From positions 1 through 38,781 of the forward strand of contig JAFAEA010000236.1 in the NCBI GenBank assembly GCA_023424355.1: a DNA stretch of 38,781 bases, in the 5' to 3' direction. A program made the position numbers and the translations under genes. Positions 1 to 7,363 of this stretch are shown here, piece by piece (within the stretch, counting starts at the first letter, position 1; each line of letters opens with the position of its first letter). The DNA is from Chloroflexota bacterium (GTDB taxonomy: Bacteria; Chloroflexota; Chloroflexia; Thermomicrobiales; UBA6265). A model generated the notes under the pieces. The model was not told where the DNA came from. It saw only the letters and a program-made list of their open reading frames with translations, and did no database searches.

Positions 1-56
1 ACGGGCGTGGGAACTCCGGTTCTCCCGACGCCAAGGGGGTGATGTGCTGTGGATGA
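1..56 (+). CDS. 3' end of a tail gene cut by the window edge
   Basis: These bases lie upstream of the first complete gene. Two frames are open from the edge: frame 1 stops at 40-42 and frame 3 stops at 54-56. If the window is a circular sequence, the unfinished gene at 38124 continues into frame 3 and ends at 54-56. That gives an 8-base GTGGATGA overlap with the next start, a junction type used repeatedly elsewhere in this genome. If the sequence is linear, the frame cannot be decided. The AAGGGGGTG at 33-41 serves as the ribosome-binding site of the next gene. Confidence 0.35.
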   Translation, partial: GRGNSGSPDAKGVMCCG

Positions 57-510
57 CTTGAAGCTGCGAGAAGCACTCCGGCCATTGGCGAATGCGCTCA
101 CACCGGCATCGGCACTGGACGCTGAACGCAAGGTGCGCGAGGGATTCCGATCTGACGGCCTCATCGACATTGGCGTGATCGCTGGTGCGTTGCCGGCGCA
201 ACGGTTTGATCTGGTGGTGCCAGGTGGGGCAACCGCAGGCGTGCAGCCAGCGCGGTTCTTTATCCCAGAGGCATCCAGAGGGGTACGGCTGGCGCTCATC
301 AGCAGCGGCAACGCCTCGGACACCTTCGGTGTGGATGTGCGGGTGAACGGCACCGTGCGAGCCAGCGGCGCTATCCGCTCGGGAACGAACCAATCAACTG
401 GCGTGTTCAGCGTGGCATTGCCGACCGGCAGCGTAGTGAGCATCGAGACGAAAGCCACCATCACCCAGGCCGTAACCGTGACCGTTTTCTATCGACCAGT
501 GGAGGACTAG
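49..510 (+). CDS. Tail-region protein of unknown function
   Basis: This 153-residue protein starts at GTG 49, placed 7 bases after a strong AAGGGGGTG ribosome-binding site. The N-terminal 30 residues are helical and charged. The rest is rich in Val, Thr, Gly and Ala with alternating hydrophobic residues, as in a beta-sandwich. There is no signal peptide or membrane segment. Its place just upstream of a beta-sandwich protein and a tail spike suggests a baseplate or tail-tip accessory protein. That role is inferred from position only, as I do not recognise the family. Confidence 0.75.
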   Translation: MDDLKLREALRPLANALTPASALDAERKVREGFRSDGLIDIGVIAGALPAQRFDLVVPGGATAGVQPARFFIPEASRGVRLALISSGNASDTFGVDVRVNGTVRASGAIRSGTNQSTGVFSVALPTGSVVSIETKATITQAVTVTVFYRPVED

Positions 511-512
511 CA

Positions 513-893
513 ATGGCTATTACGTATTCATATGGGCGCATCGTGATTCAGCAAGGCACCAGCTTCGGCGCGGTGTTCCCGTTCCGCAATCCCGACCTGG
601 TGACGTGCGATGACTTTACCGAGTGGAGCGCCACGTTTGAGATCTTCGACGCTAACGGCGTGAGCCTCTACAAGTGGAGTTCCGCCACCAGCGCCAACGT
701 CGCAACCGGTCTGTGGAACCCCACCGGGAACTTTGCCTACAACGTGTATGTGGAACTGACCAAGGAGCAGACAGCGGCTATGAGCGACTGGGGGCAGGGC
801 CACTTTGACCTCGATGTGCTTGACCCGTTCGGTCATGCCCAGTACCGGGTGCACGACCAGATCGTGCTGGAGGAGGGTACGACACATGGCTAA
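513..893 (+). CDS. Beta-sandwich tail/baseplate accessory protein
   Basis: This 126-residue protein starts two bases after the previous stop. The segment near residues 9-60 (RIVIQQGTSFGAVF, later WSATFEIFDANG) resembles the small Ig-like or BppU-type proteins that often precede receptor-binding genes in siphophages. These begin with a short strand, then a Gly-Thr-x-Phe turn, then a phrase describing a linear deviation of a structural domain. The C-terminal segment DLDVLDPFGHAQYRVHDQIV fits the same fold. No enzymatic motif is visible. It overlaps the tail-spike gene by 8 bases (ATGGCTAA), so the two are probably translationally coupled. Confidence 0.7.
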   Translation: MAITYSYGRIVIQQGTSFGAVFPFRNPDLVTCDDFTEWSATFEIFDANGVSLYKWSSATSANVATGLWNPTGNFAYNVYVELTKEQTAAMSDWGQGHFDLDVLDPFGHAQYRVHDQIVLEEGTTHG

Positions 894-2886
894 TGGACGA
901 ACACTGGTGAGGCCTGAATGGACAACGCTGCCGGGCGGGGATATTAGCGCAGCCGAGTGGGGCGTTGCGCTAACTGATATTGGCGACATCAAGGCGGGTG
1001 TCAACCTTGTGGAGACACGTACATTCGACGTGCGAAAGTACGGCTCGATTTTCACGGCCAACGACGCGCCAGCCTTCCAGGCTGCCATTGACGCGGTTCA
1101 TGCAGCGGGCGGAGGCGTCGTTACCGGGCCTGCCGGGTTCTACACCTTTACGGCGGGACTTACTGTGCCGGATGGGGTTTCGTTCGAATTCCCCGGGAGC
1201 GGTTCAACGGAATTTGACTTTTCCGCGATGACAACCAACGCGCCGGGGCCAGCGGGAATCTATGCAGGTGGGACACTCACCAACCTTGGTGGCCTTGGTG
1301 CTGACGTTCAAAAAGACACCTTGGCGATTACGCTGGCGGCCGCTCCGACCGGTGTTATGCCGGGCGACTACCTTATTATCTACAACAGCACAGATGGTTC
1401 ATTCAACCCCGCGCGTTCATACTATCGCGCTGGTGAGTTTCTGCGTGTCCTCTCGGTGTCTGGAACCACCATCACCCTCACAGCCCCCACGTACGCAAGT
1501 TACACCGTACACACGAACCGAACCGTCTATAAGGTCACCCCCGCCCGTGTGGCGCTATCGGGATTCAGGGCGGTATTCAAGCCTGGAGCGTCTGGCATTG
1601 TCGTTGACCTTGGGACAGGGGTGAAGATCGACGATGTGCGTGCTACCGGCTCGAACCACAGTATTATTCAACTTCGGCGCTGTGTAGACGTAACGCTAAA
1701 TGATGTGCACGCATGGGACGCCTCGCCCTCGGTCGCAATTAACTACGGCGTTTCCATCGTCAATTGCCAGAGCGTGACCATTGACGAGTCGTTCCTGGAA
1801 ACGACCCGACACGGCTTGACCCTTACCGGCATTGATGTGCCGGGGTGTGTGCCGAACCGCAACATCACCGTACGCGGTGGCCGCATCAGCTCGAACGGCA
1901 ATCTTACGCACGGCATGGGGCTTGACATGCACGGAAACGTTGAGCATGTGCAGTTCATTGATGTTGATATGCCAAGAGGCGTGATGATCGCAGGCGACCA
2001 CACATACCTGCGAGGCCGGGTTCGCTCTGGCCCTGGCGGCACGGCCATCCGATCTCGTGAAATGATCGGCTGGAGCCATGAAATCGACGTAAAGGTGACC
2101 GTAACCGAGCAAACCGTCGCGGGGTTTGGCTGGATTGATTTGAAGGAAACGGGGGTCACTCGGCAGAACGGTCACTTGCAGGTGAAGGCAGAGATTGACG
2201 CCGGCGCGTACGGTAATATTTCTGGCACACATTACGGCGTGTACATCTACAACAATGGTGGCAGTCACGTCAACGACGTGACGATAGACCTCACCGTGCA
2301 CTCTGGCCTTCCTGATCTTGGCTCCGGTGCGCTCGCACTCTGGTTGCGGGCGGCAGCAGGAACAGGGTGGCGCGATGTTGATTACACCGTCAAGGCAAAA
2401 CGCATGGGCGTTCGAATCGAGTGCAGTCCCCGCCTCATCACGCGCCACGACTGTGACATCTATGAGCCGCCCCGCGAAGGCATCATAACGGTTCCGGTCG
2501 CATCACCTATCTGGACATCGACCCGGATGCGCTCGTACAACAATCGCGTCTTGTCCGCAGGGTCGACGGGCATTTCGGATCAGATGTCGGGCGTGTCGGG
2601 TGGCGAGTTGATATCCGATAACGATCAATCGGTATCGTGTAACCGCCTTGGCATTGGCACGACCTATACCGGCACCAGTTGGTATATCGCAAATATCCGT
2701 CGGGTGGTTCGCCGGAACTGCGTGATCGGCGACGACCAGGGCACACCGACACAACTAAGAAGCGATGGGGTTGACAACGTCGGCACATTCATCGACGTGC
2801 GCCCCGTAATTGTAGGGAGTGTGACGACAAAACAGCGGGGCACCATCACTACATCGCTGGAAGATCCGCCGATCCTGGCGGGGTAA
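886..2886 (+). CDS. Tail spike with pectate-lyase-like beta-helix
   Basis: The 666-residue protein is read from ATG 886, preceded by GAGGAGGG. A longer frame upstream overlaps the previous gene and is not needed. After a short N-terminal particle-binding part (about 1-45), residues 47-90 carry the phage pectate-lyase-3 signature: TFDVRKYGS, then NDAPAFQAAIDAVHAAGGGVVTGPAGFYTF. A long region of short beta repeats follows, typical of a right-handed parallel beta-helix. Such proteins bind and often cleave surface polysaccharide and define host range. The catalytic residues cannot be assigned by eye, so whether it is a depolymerase is open. It sits in the expected place after the tail-tip genes. 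Confidence 0.85.
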   Translation: MANGRTLVRPEWTTLPGGDISAAEWGVALTDIGDIKAGVNLVETRTFDVRKYGSIFTANDAPAFQAAIDAVHAAGGGVVTGPAGFYTFTAGLTVPDGVSFEFPGSGSTEFDFSAMTTNAPGPAGIYAGGTLTNLGGLGADVQKDTLAITLAAAPTGVMPGDYLIIYNSTDGSFNPARSYYRAGEFLRVLSVSGTTITLTAPTYASYTVHTNRTVYKVTPARVALSGFRAVFKPGASGIVVDLGTGVKIDDVRATGSNHSIIQLRRCVDVTLNDVHAWDASPSVAINYGVSIVNCQSVTIDESFLETTRHGLTLTGIDVPGCVPNRNITVRGGRISSNGNLTHGMGLDMHGNVEHVQFIDVDMPRGVMIAGDHTYLRGRVRSGPGGTAIRSREMIGWSHEIDVKVTVTEQTVAGFGWIDLKETGVTRQNGHLQVKAEIDAGAYGNISGTHYGVYIYNNGGSHVNDVTIDLTVHSGLPDLGSGALALWLRAAAGTGWRDVDYTVKAKRMGVRIECSPRLITRHDCDIYEPPREGIITVPVASPIWTSTRMRSYNNRVLSAGSTGISDQMSGVSGGELISDNDQSVSCNRLGIGTTYTGTSWYIANIRRVVRRNCVIGDDQGTPTQLRSDGVDNVGTFIDVRPVIVGSVTTKQRGTITTSLEDPPILAG

Positions 2887-2896
2887 GGAGGTATCT

Positions 2897-3724
2897 ATGA
2901 CCGACACGATCACATTACCAAGCGGTGTTGAAGTCTACGAAGGCAAAGTGCTGGTGCTTCCGGGCGCGAGCACGATCATGCCAGTCGGCGATCTCACTCC
3001 CGCTGACGTGCAATCTCTCATCGACGCGGTGAACGCCGCAATGGGCCAAGAGCTCGGCGATCTTGCCAACGTGTCTGAAGCCGGGAAGGTTGAGGGCATG
3101 GTACTCGGTGTACTGGCCGACGGCAACTGGTCTCCGCAGGTATTAACCGGCAAGCTCGAACGAGTGGGGACCAACTGGAATACCAAAGAAGTTCAGAACG
3201 TGTCATGGCTCACGGTCGGGAACGGAATTGATATTCATGACGGCACCTCAACTGGCGGACGAGCGCACCTGCAGCTCGTGTGGGGCGCGAGCGGGAGCTC
3301 GAATGCAATTGCCAGAGCCGATCATACTCACCCCCCGACGCTCAAAAGTCGATACATGTTCAACAAATCCGCCGCGGTGCTCGGCGGCGGCACGTCGGAA
3401 CTGGTGAACGAAACCGTTACCGGTTTGGTGAGCACCGTGATCTACGACGTGGATATCACCGGGCGCCTTGAGGCTGTTAACACAAACATGAGCGGCCGAC
3501 TTTACTTGCGCACACAAATTGGCGCAAACACCGAACAGAGCGTGACACGTGGGTTCAGTGGCGGCGTGTGGACGGAGGCTTCAACTACCGGCACTCAGAT
3601 GAGCGTCACAGGCGTCACCAGCCTTCAACTGAAGTTCTGGGCGGAGTACCAGACTGGCGATCCAACCGCGCTGTACACCGGTGAACTTGCGTATTCGATC
3701 ACACCGAGGGGAGGCACATCGTAA
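2897..3724 (+). CDS. Tail fibre-like protein
   Basis: This 275-residue protein follows the tail spike by 10 bases with an AAGGAGG ribosome-binding site. Residues about 132-146 contain ARADHTHPP, the His-x-His motif common in phage fibre shafts, where it can chelate a metal at a trimer axis. The C-terminal half (about 150-275) is beta-rich with SAAVLGGGTSELV and repeated Thr/Val strands, like a trimeric fibre head or a carbohydrate-binding tip. There is no signal peptide. It is probably a second adsorption protein acting with the tail spike. The fibre role rests on the HTH motif and position. Confidence 0.7.
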   Translation: MTDTITLPSGVEVYEGKVLVLPGASTIMPVGDLTPADVQSLIDAVNAAMGQELGDLANVSEAGKVEGMVLGVLADGNWSPQVLTGKLERVGTNWNTKEVQNVSWLTVGNGIDIHDGTSTGGRAHLQLVWGASGSSNAIARADHTHPPTLKSRYMFNKSAAVLGGGTSELVNETVTGLVSTVIYDVDITGRLEAVNTNMSGRLYLRTQIGANTEQSVTRGFSGGVWTEASTTGTQMSVTGVTSLQLKFWAEYQTGDPTALYTGELAYSITPRGGTS

Positions 3725-4026
3725 TGGCCATTGAAGGAAGTTTGGAAGTTGTGGTGGACGGCGTGAGTACCGCGCAGCGGGTTCGGGTGGCGAGCCTTGC
3801 CAGTGTCCCGGCGGTGCTTGCCAACAACTTCGGTATCACGGGCGCGGTGGAGATTGATCCGGTGAAAGTTGGGACGGTGACCGCAGCGGGTACGTGGAGC
3901 GGCACCAAGGATGGCAAGCCTGCGACCGCACGGCTGTGGCGCGATATCCCGTTCGAGGAGACGGCTATCGGCAGGGCTTTGGCATCTGGCGAGATCGATC
4001 CGCTGAATCCAGGAAGCGAGGTGTAA
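3724..4026 (+). CDS. Small tail-region protein
   Basis: This 100-residue protein starts in the TAATG junction with the fibre gene (1-base overlap). It is not recognised. It begins like a beta-sandwich (EGSLEVVVDGVSTAQRVRVASL) and has a central VGTVTAAGTWSGTKDGK stretch. No membrane segment is present. Tight coupling to the fibre gene suggests a structural or assembly role at the tail tip. The 54 bases after it hold a short CCGCC/GGCGG hairpin and no other gene. Confidence 0.65.
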   Translation: MAIEGSLEVVVDGVSTAQRVRVASLASVPAVLANNFGITGAVEIDPVKVGTVTAAGTWSGTKDGKPATARLWRDIPFEETAIGRALASGEIDPLNPGSEV

Positions 4027-4080
4027 GCGATATGCGAGCGATACCGCGATATCCGCCGGAATTGGCGGTAGTGAGGGGCT

Positions 4081-4404
4081 ATGACGATGATCGAAACCGC
4101 GCTGGGGCCGTTGATCACCGTTGGGCTGCCGATATTGGCAGGTTTGGTCGCCTCCGTGTGGCGGCAGATCCAGAAGCAGCGCAAGACGAAGGCGACCGCG
4201 ATCAAGACGGTCGAATCGTGGGAATCCACGGTCGAAAAAAAGAACCAGCAGATCGAGGAGTGGGAGCGCCGGTTCAACCGTTTGTACGAAGACTATCAGC
4301 GATCGAGGGCGATCATTCGAGATCAGGACGCCCGACTCGCGCGCAAGGACGAAAGGATCGCACATCTGGAACTGCTGTGCGACTCGAAGGGAACACCATC
4401 ATGA
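4081..4404 (+). CDS. Membrane-anchored coiled-coil protein (spanin-like?)
   Basis: This 107-residue protein has an N-terminal hydrophobic segment (about residues 8-27, LGPLITVGLPILAGLVASVW). A basic linker follows, then a long charged helix (about 38-100) with heptad-like Glu/Lys/Arg spacing, a probable coiled coil. One N-terminal membrane anchor plus a coiled coil, in a lysis cassette, is the architecture of an inner-membrane spanin. The same layout also occurs in unrelated phage membrane proteins, and I see no overlapping lipoprotein partner, so spanin is only a possibility. It overlaps the next gene by 4 bases (ATGA). Confidence 0.7.
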   Translation: MTMIETALGPLITVGLPILAGLVASVWRQIQKQRKTKATAIKTVESWESTVEKKNQQIEEWERRFNRLYEDYQRSRAIIRDQDARLARKDERIAHLELLCDSKGTPS

Positions 4405-4607
4405 GCCGATTGATAAAGCGGTTCATCAAGTTTCTCGACCCACGGCCAGAGCCGGAGTTCCAGCAACGGATGGATGAATCGCGCCGAAAGGCAGTACAGC
4501 AATCGAGAGCTGCGGTCCATGAGACGCGCCGGTTGCGTCGTGAGATCGACAGCATGTATGACCGCATTGTTATCGATGCACCAGGGCGAAAGGAAGGCCA
4601 ATCATGA
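4401..4607 (+). CDS. Small basic protein of the lysis cassette
   Basis: This 68-residue, strongly basic, mostly helical protein starts in an ATGA overlap with the membrane coiled-coil gene and ends in an ATGA overlap with the next gene. Residues about 1-15 (MSRLIKRFIKFLDPR) form an amphipathic basic helix. Residues 20-55 are a charged helix rich in Arg and Gln. It has no signal peptide and no recognised domain. Translational coupling on both sides places it in the membrane/lysis cassette. An internally nested upstream extension exists in this frame but would overlap two genes. Confidence 0.6.
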   Translation: MSRLIKRFIKFLDPRPEPEFQQRMDESRRKAVQQSRAAVHETRRLRREIDSMYDRIVIDAPGRKEGQS

Positions 4608-4927
4608 CTGGCGCAAATATCGATTGGCTCCGGTTTCTCCCATTCATGTCGGTCGCGTTGATTGTATGGGGTTGGGCACTGATTGAGCAGTTCAGCGACC
4701 GGCCGTGGAATATCGCCAAGGTGACGATTGTGCTCACCGGATACAGCGTGGCGATCTACATCGGATCGCTGGCATTGAACTACAGCTGGATGAGCATCGA
4801 CTGGCCTGATGGCTATTACGATTGGGTGCGCGTGCTTATGGGACTGACGTTCTTTGGCGTTCCGTTCGTATGGCGCAATGTGTGGTGGTCAATCCGTGCC
4901 TGGCTGGATCGGAGACGTGACAGATGA
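4604..4927 (+). CDS. Three-TM membrane protein, holin candidate
   Basis: This 107-residue protein has three predicted membrane helices, at about residues 10-28 (FLPFMSVALIVWGWALI), 39-58 (VTIVLTGYSVAIYIGSLAL) and 75-95 (VRVLMGLTFFGVPFVW). It ends in a basic tail (RAWLDRRRDR), as in class I holins. The length, topology and position upstream of the endolysin fit a holin that would let the leaderless amidase reach the wall. A second holin-like gene lies at 6764, so one of the two could be an antiholin or an unrelated membrane protein. It overlaps both neighbours by 4 bases. Confidence 0.7.
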   Translation: MTGANIDWLRFLPFMSVALIVWGWALIEQFSDRPWNIAKVTIVLTGYSVAIYIGSLALNYSWMSIDWPDGYYDWVRVLMGLTFFGVPFVWRNVWWSIRAWLDRRRDR

Positions 4928-5106
4928 GTACTTCCGGGATCCTGTGTCCAGACTGCGGTACACGACTGGCAACGATTACCAAGGGGCAGGCGGTGAGATT
5001 CATGCCAGGCACCATCGTTGAACGACTGTTCGCCCATTACGCTCTGGTGCGGTGCCAGTGTGGGTGCGAGCGCAAGATTCGATATCCGCTGGAGAAGGCC
5101 GCGTAA
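4924..5106 (+). CDS. Zinc-ribbon microprotein
   Basis: This 60-residue protein has a CPDCG knuckle near residue 8 and a CQCGC cluster near residue 44, consistent with a four-cysteine zinc ribbon. The middle segment is hydrophobic but too short to be a clear membrane helix. It overlaps the holin-like gene by 4 bases (ATGA). Function is unknown. It is one of a strikingly large set of small CxxC proteins in this genome. Confidence 0.65.
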   Translation: MSTSGILCPDCGTRLATITKGQAVRFMPGTIVERLFAHYALVRCQCGCERKIRYPLEKAA

Positions 5107-5199
5107 GGAACGGCACAACTGAATGAGGTGATGGCGATGGCTGTCGGGAACGCAGAGATGCGTTGCTGGCGGCTTCTTTCATTTAATCGAGGTGGAGAT

Positions 5200-6429
5200 A
5201 TGGCTACATATTCAACGGAGATCCCAGGCGTTCCAGGTGGCCCGATTGTCACCAGCTTTCCGGTGTATCTCAAGATCGCTCCAACGTGGCGCACCAACGT
5301 GCGACCAGGCATCAAGGCTCGCACGCCACGACGGCCAGTGCAGCACGAGACCGCCAACCCGAACAGCATGGCGGTGGATGATGCCACCTATCTCTACAAC
5401 GGCTCCGGCGGCCGTCAGGCCAGCTGGCACATCACCGTCGATGACATCGCGGCCTATGTCGGCATTCCGCTCGATGAGGTGACGTGGCAAGCGTCCGATG
5501 GTGCCGGACCCGGCAACTACAACGGGATCAGCTGCGAGCTGGCGGTTCATCGAAACATCGTTGCCAGTGATGCTCGACGCGCTGAATCACAGCGCAAGGC
5601 TGCCGAGATCATGGGCAAGATCGGTGCGCGGCTCGATGCTATGCCACCCGCGAAACGTCACCACGATTACGCTCCAGACAAGAAGTGGTGCCCTGCCCAG
5701 ATGATGAATCGCGGCGAATGGAATCGATACGTGGACTGGTGGGCCGGGTACTTCCAGGAGGAGAAGCGATCGATGGCTGGCGGTGGATCCGAATCGGCCT
5801 ACAAGAAGGGTGACCGTATCGAGGTGACCGCACAGGCACTGAATGTTCGTGTGGGCTATGGCCTCGACTACCGCATCGTCACCACGCTCACGCCAGGTCG
5901 AACCGCCACGGTGATTGCTGATGACGCTGGCAACTCCAGCGTGTATCGCGATGGATACCAGTGGCTGAACGTGGATATCGACAACTTCGGCACCGGCTGG
6001 ATGGCCATGGGCAACGCCTCGGAAAGCTGGGTCGGAAAGGCTTCCACCCCCGCGCCAGTAGAGCCGCCGAAGAAATACGCGCCAGTGGTTCCGGTGAAGG
6101 AACTGCTGGAGACGAACTTTAGCTTTGCCGATAAGTACAACACCGCCGAGGGCATCACCACCGTCAATGAATCGGAGTTCATCTTCGTGGCTGACGTGAT
6201 CGAGTTCAAGCGCAGCTCGCCAGCGAAGCAGTACGCGATGGAAGCCGCCAAAGATGTGAAGGCGCCGTATCAGGACGGCGATCGTGTGATTGCCGCATGG
6301 CTGGTGAAATCCAGCGAAGGAACCTGGTGGTATCTCCTCACAGGTGGAGACGATGAATGGGTGAGAGTGAAGTACATCGACACGGTTCGCATTGCCGATG
6401 CTCCGCTGCTGGGAGATGACGCTAATTGA
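5200..6429 (+). CDS. N-acetylmuramoyl-L-alanine amidase endolysin
   Basis: The enzyme (409 residues from ATG 5200, after GAGGTGGAG) cleaves the amide bond between MurNAc and the stem peptide for host lysis. Residues about 35-170 form an amidase-2/T7-lysozyme-type domain. The probable zinc ligands are H49 (VQHETAN), H154 or H155 and C164 (HHDYAPDKKWCP), with K162 as in T7 lysozyme. Residues about 195-275 match a bacterial SH3 wall-binding domain (GDRIEVTAQALNVRVG, later WLNVDI and GWMA). After a proline linker (VEPPKKYAPVVP) comes a C-terminal domain of about 110 residues that I do not recognise. There is no signal peptide, so export needs a holin. An upstream in-frame ATG at 5128 lacks a good ribosome-binding site. 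Confidence 0.92.
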   Translation: MATYSTEIPGVPGGPIVTSFPVYLKIAPTWRTNVRPGIKARTPRRPVQHETANPNSMAVDDATYLYNGSGGRQASWHITVDDIAAYVGIPLDEVTWQASDGAGPGNYNGISCELAVHRNIVASDARRAESQRKAAEIMGKIGARLDAMPPAKRHHDYAPDKKWCPAQMMNRGEWNRYVDWWAGYFQEEKRSMAGGGSESAYKKGDRIEVTAQALNVRVGYGLDYRIVTTLTPGRTATVIADDAGNSSVYRDGYQWLNVDIDNFGTGWMAMGNASESWVGKASTPAPVEPPKKYAPVVPVKELLETNFSFADKYNTAEGITTVNESEFIFVADVIEFKRSSPAKQYAMEAAKDVKAPYQDGDRVIAAWLVKSSEGTWWYLLTGGDDEWVRVKYIDTVRIADAPLLGDDAN

Positions 6430-6571
6430 GAAAGGCGGTGATCGTGGGCCTCTGCTCCGCGATGGCCGAGCAAGCCTGTATCTCCCACATGCCACCCGGT
6501 GGGTCGAAGTCGGGCGGCGGCAACTTACAAGAAATCCTTGTGAGTTCGAGTGTTCACAACTCCGGACATAA
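6416..6571 (+). CDS. Possible small gene overlapping the endolysin end
   Basis: A 51-residue reading frame starts at ATG 6416, overlapping the amidase stop by 14 bases, and ends at TAA 6569. Its product is basic with a Trp/His/Cys-containing C-terminal half (ATRWVEVGRR, then NPCEFECSQ). GGGAG lies directly against the start, which is too close to be ideal. A competing frame runs from TTG 6426 or GTG 6438 to 6620 (64 residues), with GAGAAAGG upstream of the GTG. At most one is likely to be real, and I cannot choose with confidence. Confidence 0.3.
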   Translation: MTLIEKGGDRGPLLRDGRASLYLPHATRWVEVGRRQLTRNPCEFECSQLRT

Positions 6572-6603
6572 GGCCGGACATAGTGAGGTCATAAGGGACG
6601 CTA

Positions 6604-6669
6604 ATGTCCACAACCAGTGACATAGCGACATTTCAGGCCGAAAACGACAAGAAGGAGACCCAACCATGA
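6604..6669 (+). CDS. 21-residue micro-ORF coupled to the Cys-rich peptide
   Basis: The frame starts at ATG 6604 with AAGGG about 6 bases upstream and ends at 6669 in an ATGA overlap with the cysteine-rich microprotein gene. The product begins MSTTSDIATFQAEN and is polar without a recognised motif. Its good ribosome-binding site and exact ATGA coupling suggest it is translated. It may act mainly as a leader that delivers ribosomes to the next start. The segment before it (about 6560-6600) contains repeated GGACATA-like words. Confidence 0.4.
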   Translation: MSTTSDIATFQAENDKKETQP

Positions 6670-6761
6670 GTGACCAGTGCGATAGCTGCCAATGTTGCGA
6701 TTGCAGCGCAGCTGAAGATTGTGGGCGAACGTGCCCCGATTGCAAGCGAGAAGGGAAGTAG
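6666..6761 (+). CDS. Cys-rich 31-residue microprotein
   Basis: The peptide starts at ATG 6666 after AAGGAGACC and has eight cysteines in 31 residues, at positions 5, 8, 10, 11, 13, 19, 23 and 26. The pattern is CxxCxCCxC, then CxxxCxxC. This could bind one or two zinc ions or an iron-sulphur or copper cluster, like a metallothionein fragment or a double zinc knuckle. It is acidic in the centre and ends in a basic tail. It is coupled by ATGA to a 21-residue micro-ORF and lies 2 bases before the holin-like start. I know of no family match. Confidence 0.6.
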   Translation: MSDQCDSCQCCDCSAAEDCGRTCPDCKREGK

Positions 6762-6763
6762 AC

Positions 6764-7051
6764 ATGGCAACTAAACCAACCAACACCAGCATCACCCAGA
6801 GCGAACCGGCGCTGACCTATGGCACCATCGTGGCTGCCATCGCAGCTGCGTTCGCTGTGGCCAAGACGTTCGGCCTGCCACTCACTGAAGATCAGGAGAA
6901 TGCAATCCTGCAGTTCCTGACGATCCTCGGGCCGATCATCACAGCGGTAATCATTCGCCAGAAGGTGTACTCGCCGGATACCACTCAGCGGATCGCTGAC
7001 CACGCGGCCGAGACGGGCGATGCCACCATCGCACCGCCGCCGGCGAAGTAG
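6764..7051 (+). CDS. Two-TM holin-like protein
   Basis: This 95-residue protein is read from ATG 6764 (AAGGGAAG upstream). It has a first hydrophobic helix at about residues 18-34 (YGTIVAAIAAAFAVA), a short loop LTEDQENAI, and a second helix at about 45-63 (LQFLTILGPIITAVIIRQKVYSP). This helix, D/E-Q loop, helix, basic turn plan is typical of a widespread group of small phage membrane proteins next to endolysins, often called holins. The C-terminal 30 residues are polar. It is the last gene before the bidirectional terminator, closing the lysis cassette. Confidence 0.72.
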   Translation: MATKPTNTSITQSEPALTYGTIVAAIAAAFAVAKTFGLPLTEDQENAILQFLTILGPIITAVIIRQKVYSPDTTQRIADHAAETGDATIAPPPAK

Positions 7052-7072
7052 AGTCTTCTCGGCCTTCTAGAA

Positions 7073-7111
7073 ACAAGAAACCCTGGGCACATTAGGCCCA
7101 GGGTTTCTTGT
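7073..7111. terminator. Bidirectional intrinsic terminator
   Basis: A perfect 16-bp stem (ACAAGAAACCCTGGGC and its complement) encloses a 7-base loop. The 3' arm on both strands carries T-rich sequence (GGGTTTCTTGT), and on the minus strand this is followed by TTCT. It lies 21 bases after the holin-like stop and 38 bases from the end of the minus-strand tRNA genes. It can therefore end the rightward lysis transcript and the leftward tRNA transcript. Confidence 0.85.
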
Positions 7112-7149
7112 GACAAGGTTGAGACCGTTCGCGAGGATTTGATCCCCGG

Positions 7150-7222
7150 AGCACCTGGAGAGATTCGAACTCCCAACCGTCGGTTTACAAAACCACTGCT
7201 CTACCGTTAGAGCTACAGGTGC
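7150..7222 (-). tRNA. tRNA-Thr (anticodon TGT)
   Basis: Read on the minus strand, the 7-bp acceptor arms GCACCTG and CAGGTGC pair fully. The D arm is GCTC/GAGC with a GG-containing loop, and the T arm GGGAG/CTCTC encloses TTCGAAT. The anticodon loop is TTTGTAA with TGT at 34-36. The anticodon stem has an outer G-A mismatch and one G-T pair. CCA is not encoded and the discriminator is T. It would read ACA codons. Confidence 0.88.
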
Positions 7223-7280
7223 CAAGCTGCGTAGGTCAGACACCCTGCAGAGGCGGTGTACACGTCCTCCCTACGCATGG

Positions 7281-7351
7281 AGCGACAGGCGAGAATCGAA
7301 CTCGCATCCACAGCTTGGAAGGCTGGCATTGGGCCATTCAACTACTGTCGC
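7281..7351 (-). tRNA. tRNA-Gly (anticodon TCC)
   Basis: The acceptor arms GCGACAG and CTGTCGC pair fully. The D arm is GTTG/CAAT, and the T arm GCGAG/CTCGC encloses TTCGATT. The anticodon loop CTTCCAA carries TCC, reading GGA. The outer pair of the anticodon stem is a C-T mismatch. The discriminator is T, usual for bacterial tRNA-Gly, and CCA is not encoded. It lies 58 bases from the Thr tRNA in the same orientation. Confidence 0.88.
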
Positions 7352-7363
7352 ATGAACGATCCG

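Noticed and set aside
27..42. Frame-1 stop at 40-42 as the true end of the upstream tail gene
   Set aside because: It is equally open to the window edge, but the circular junction and the 8-base overlap favour the frame ending at 54-56. It is left unresolved rather than annotated.
1696..2448. A 250-codon minus-strand frame opposite the tail spike
   Set aside because: It lies wholly within a gene with clear beta-helix character and shows no independent coding signs.
3625..4365. A 246-codon minus-strand frame across the small tail and membrane genes
   Set aside because: It opposes three well-coupled plus-strand genes and reads as a shadow, being rich in Arg, Pro and His.
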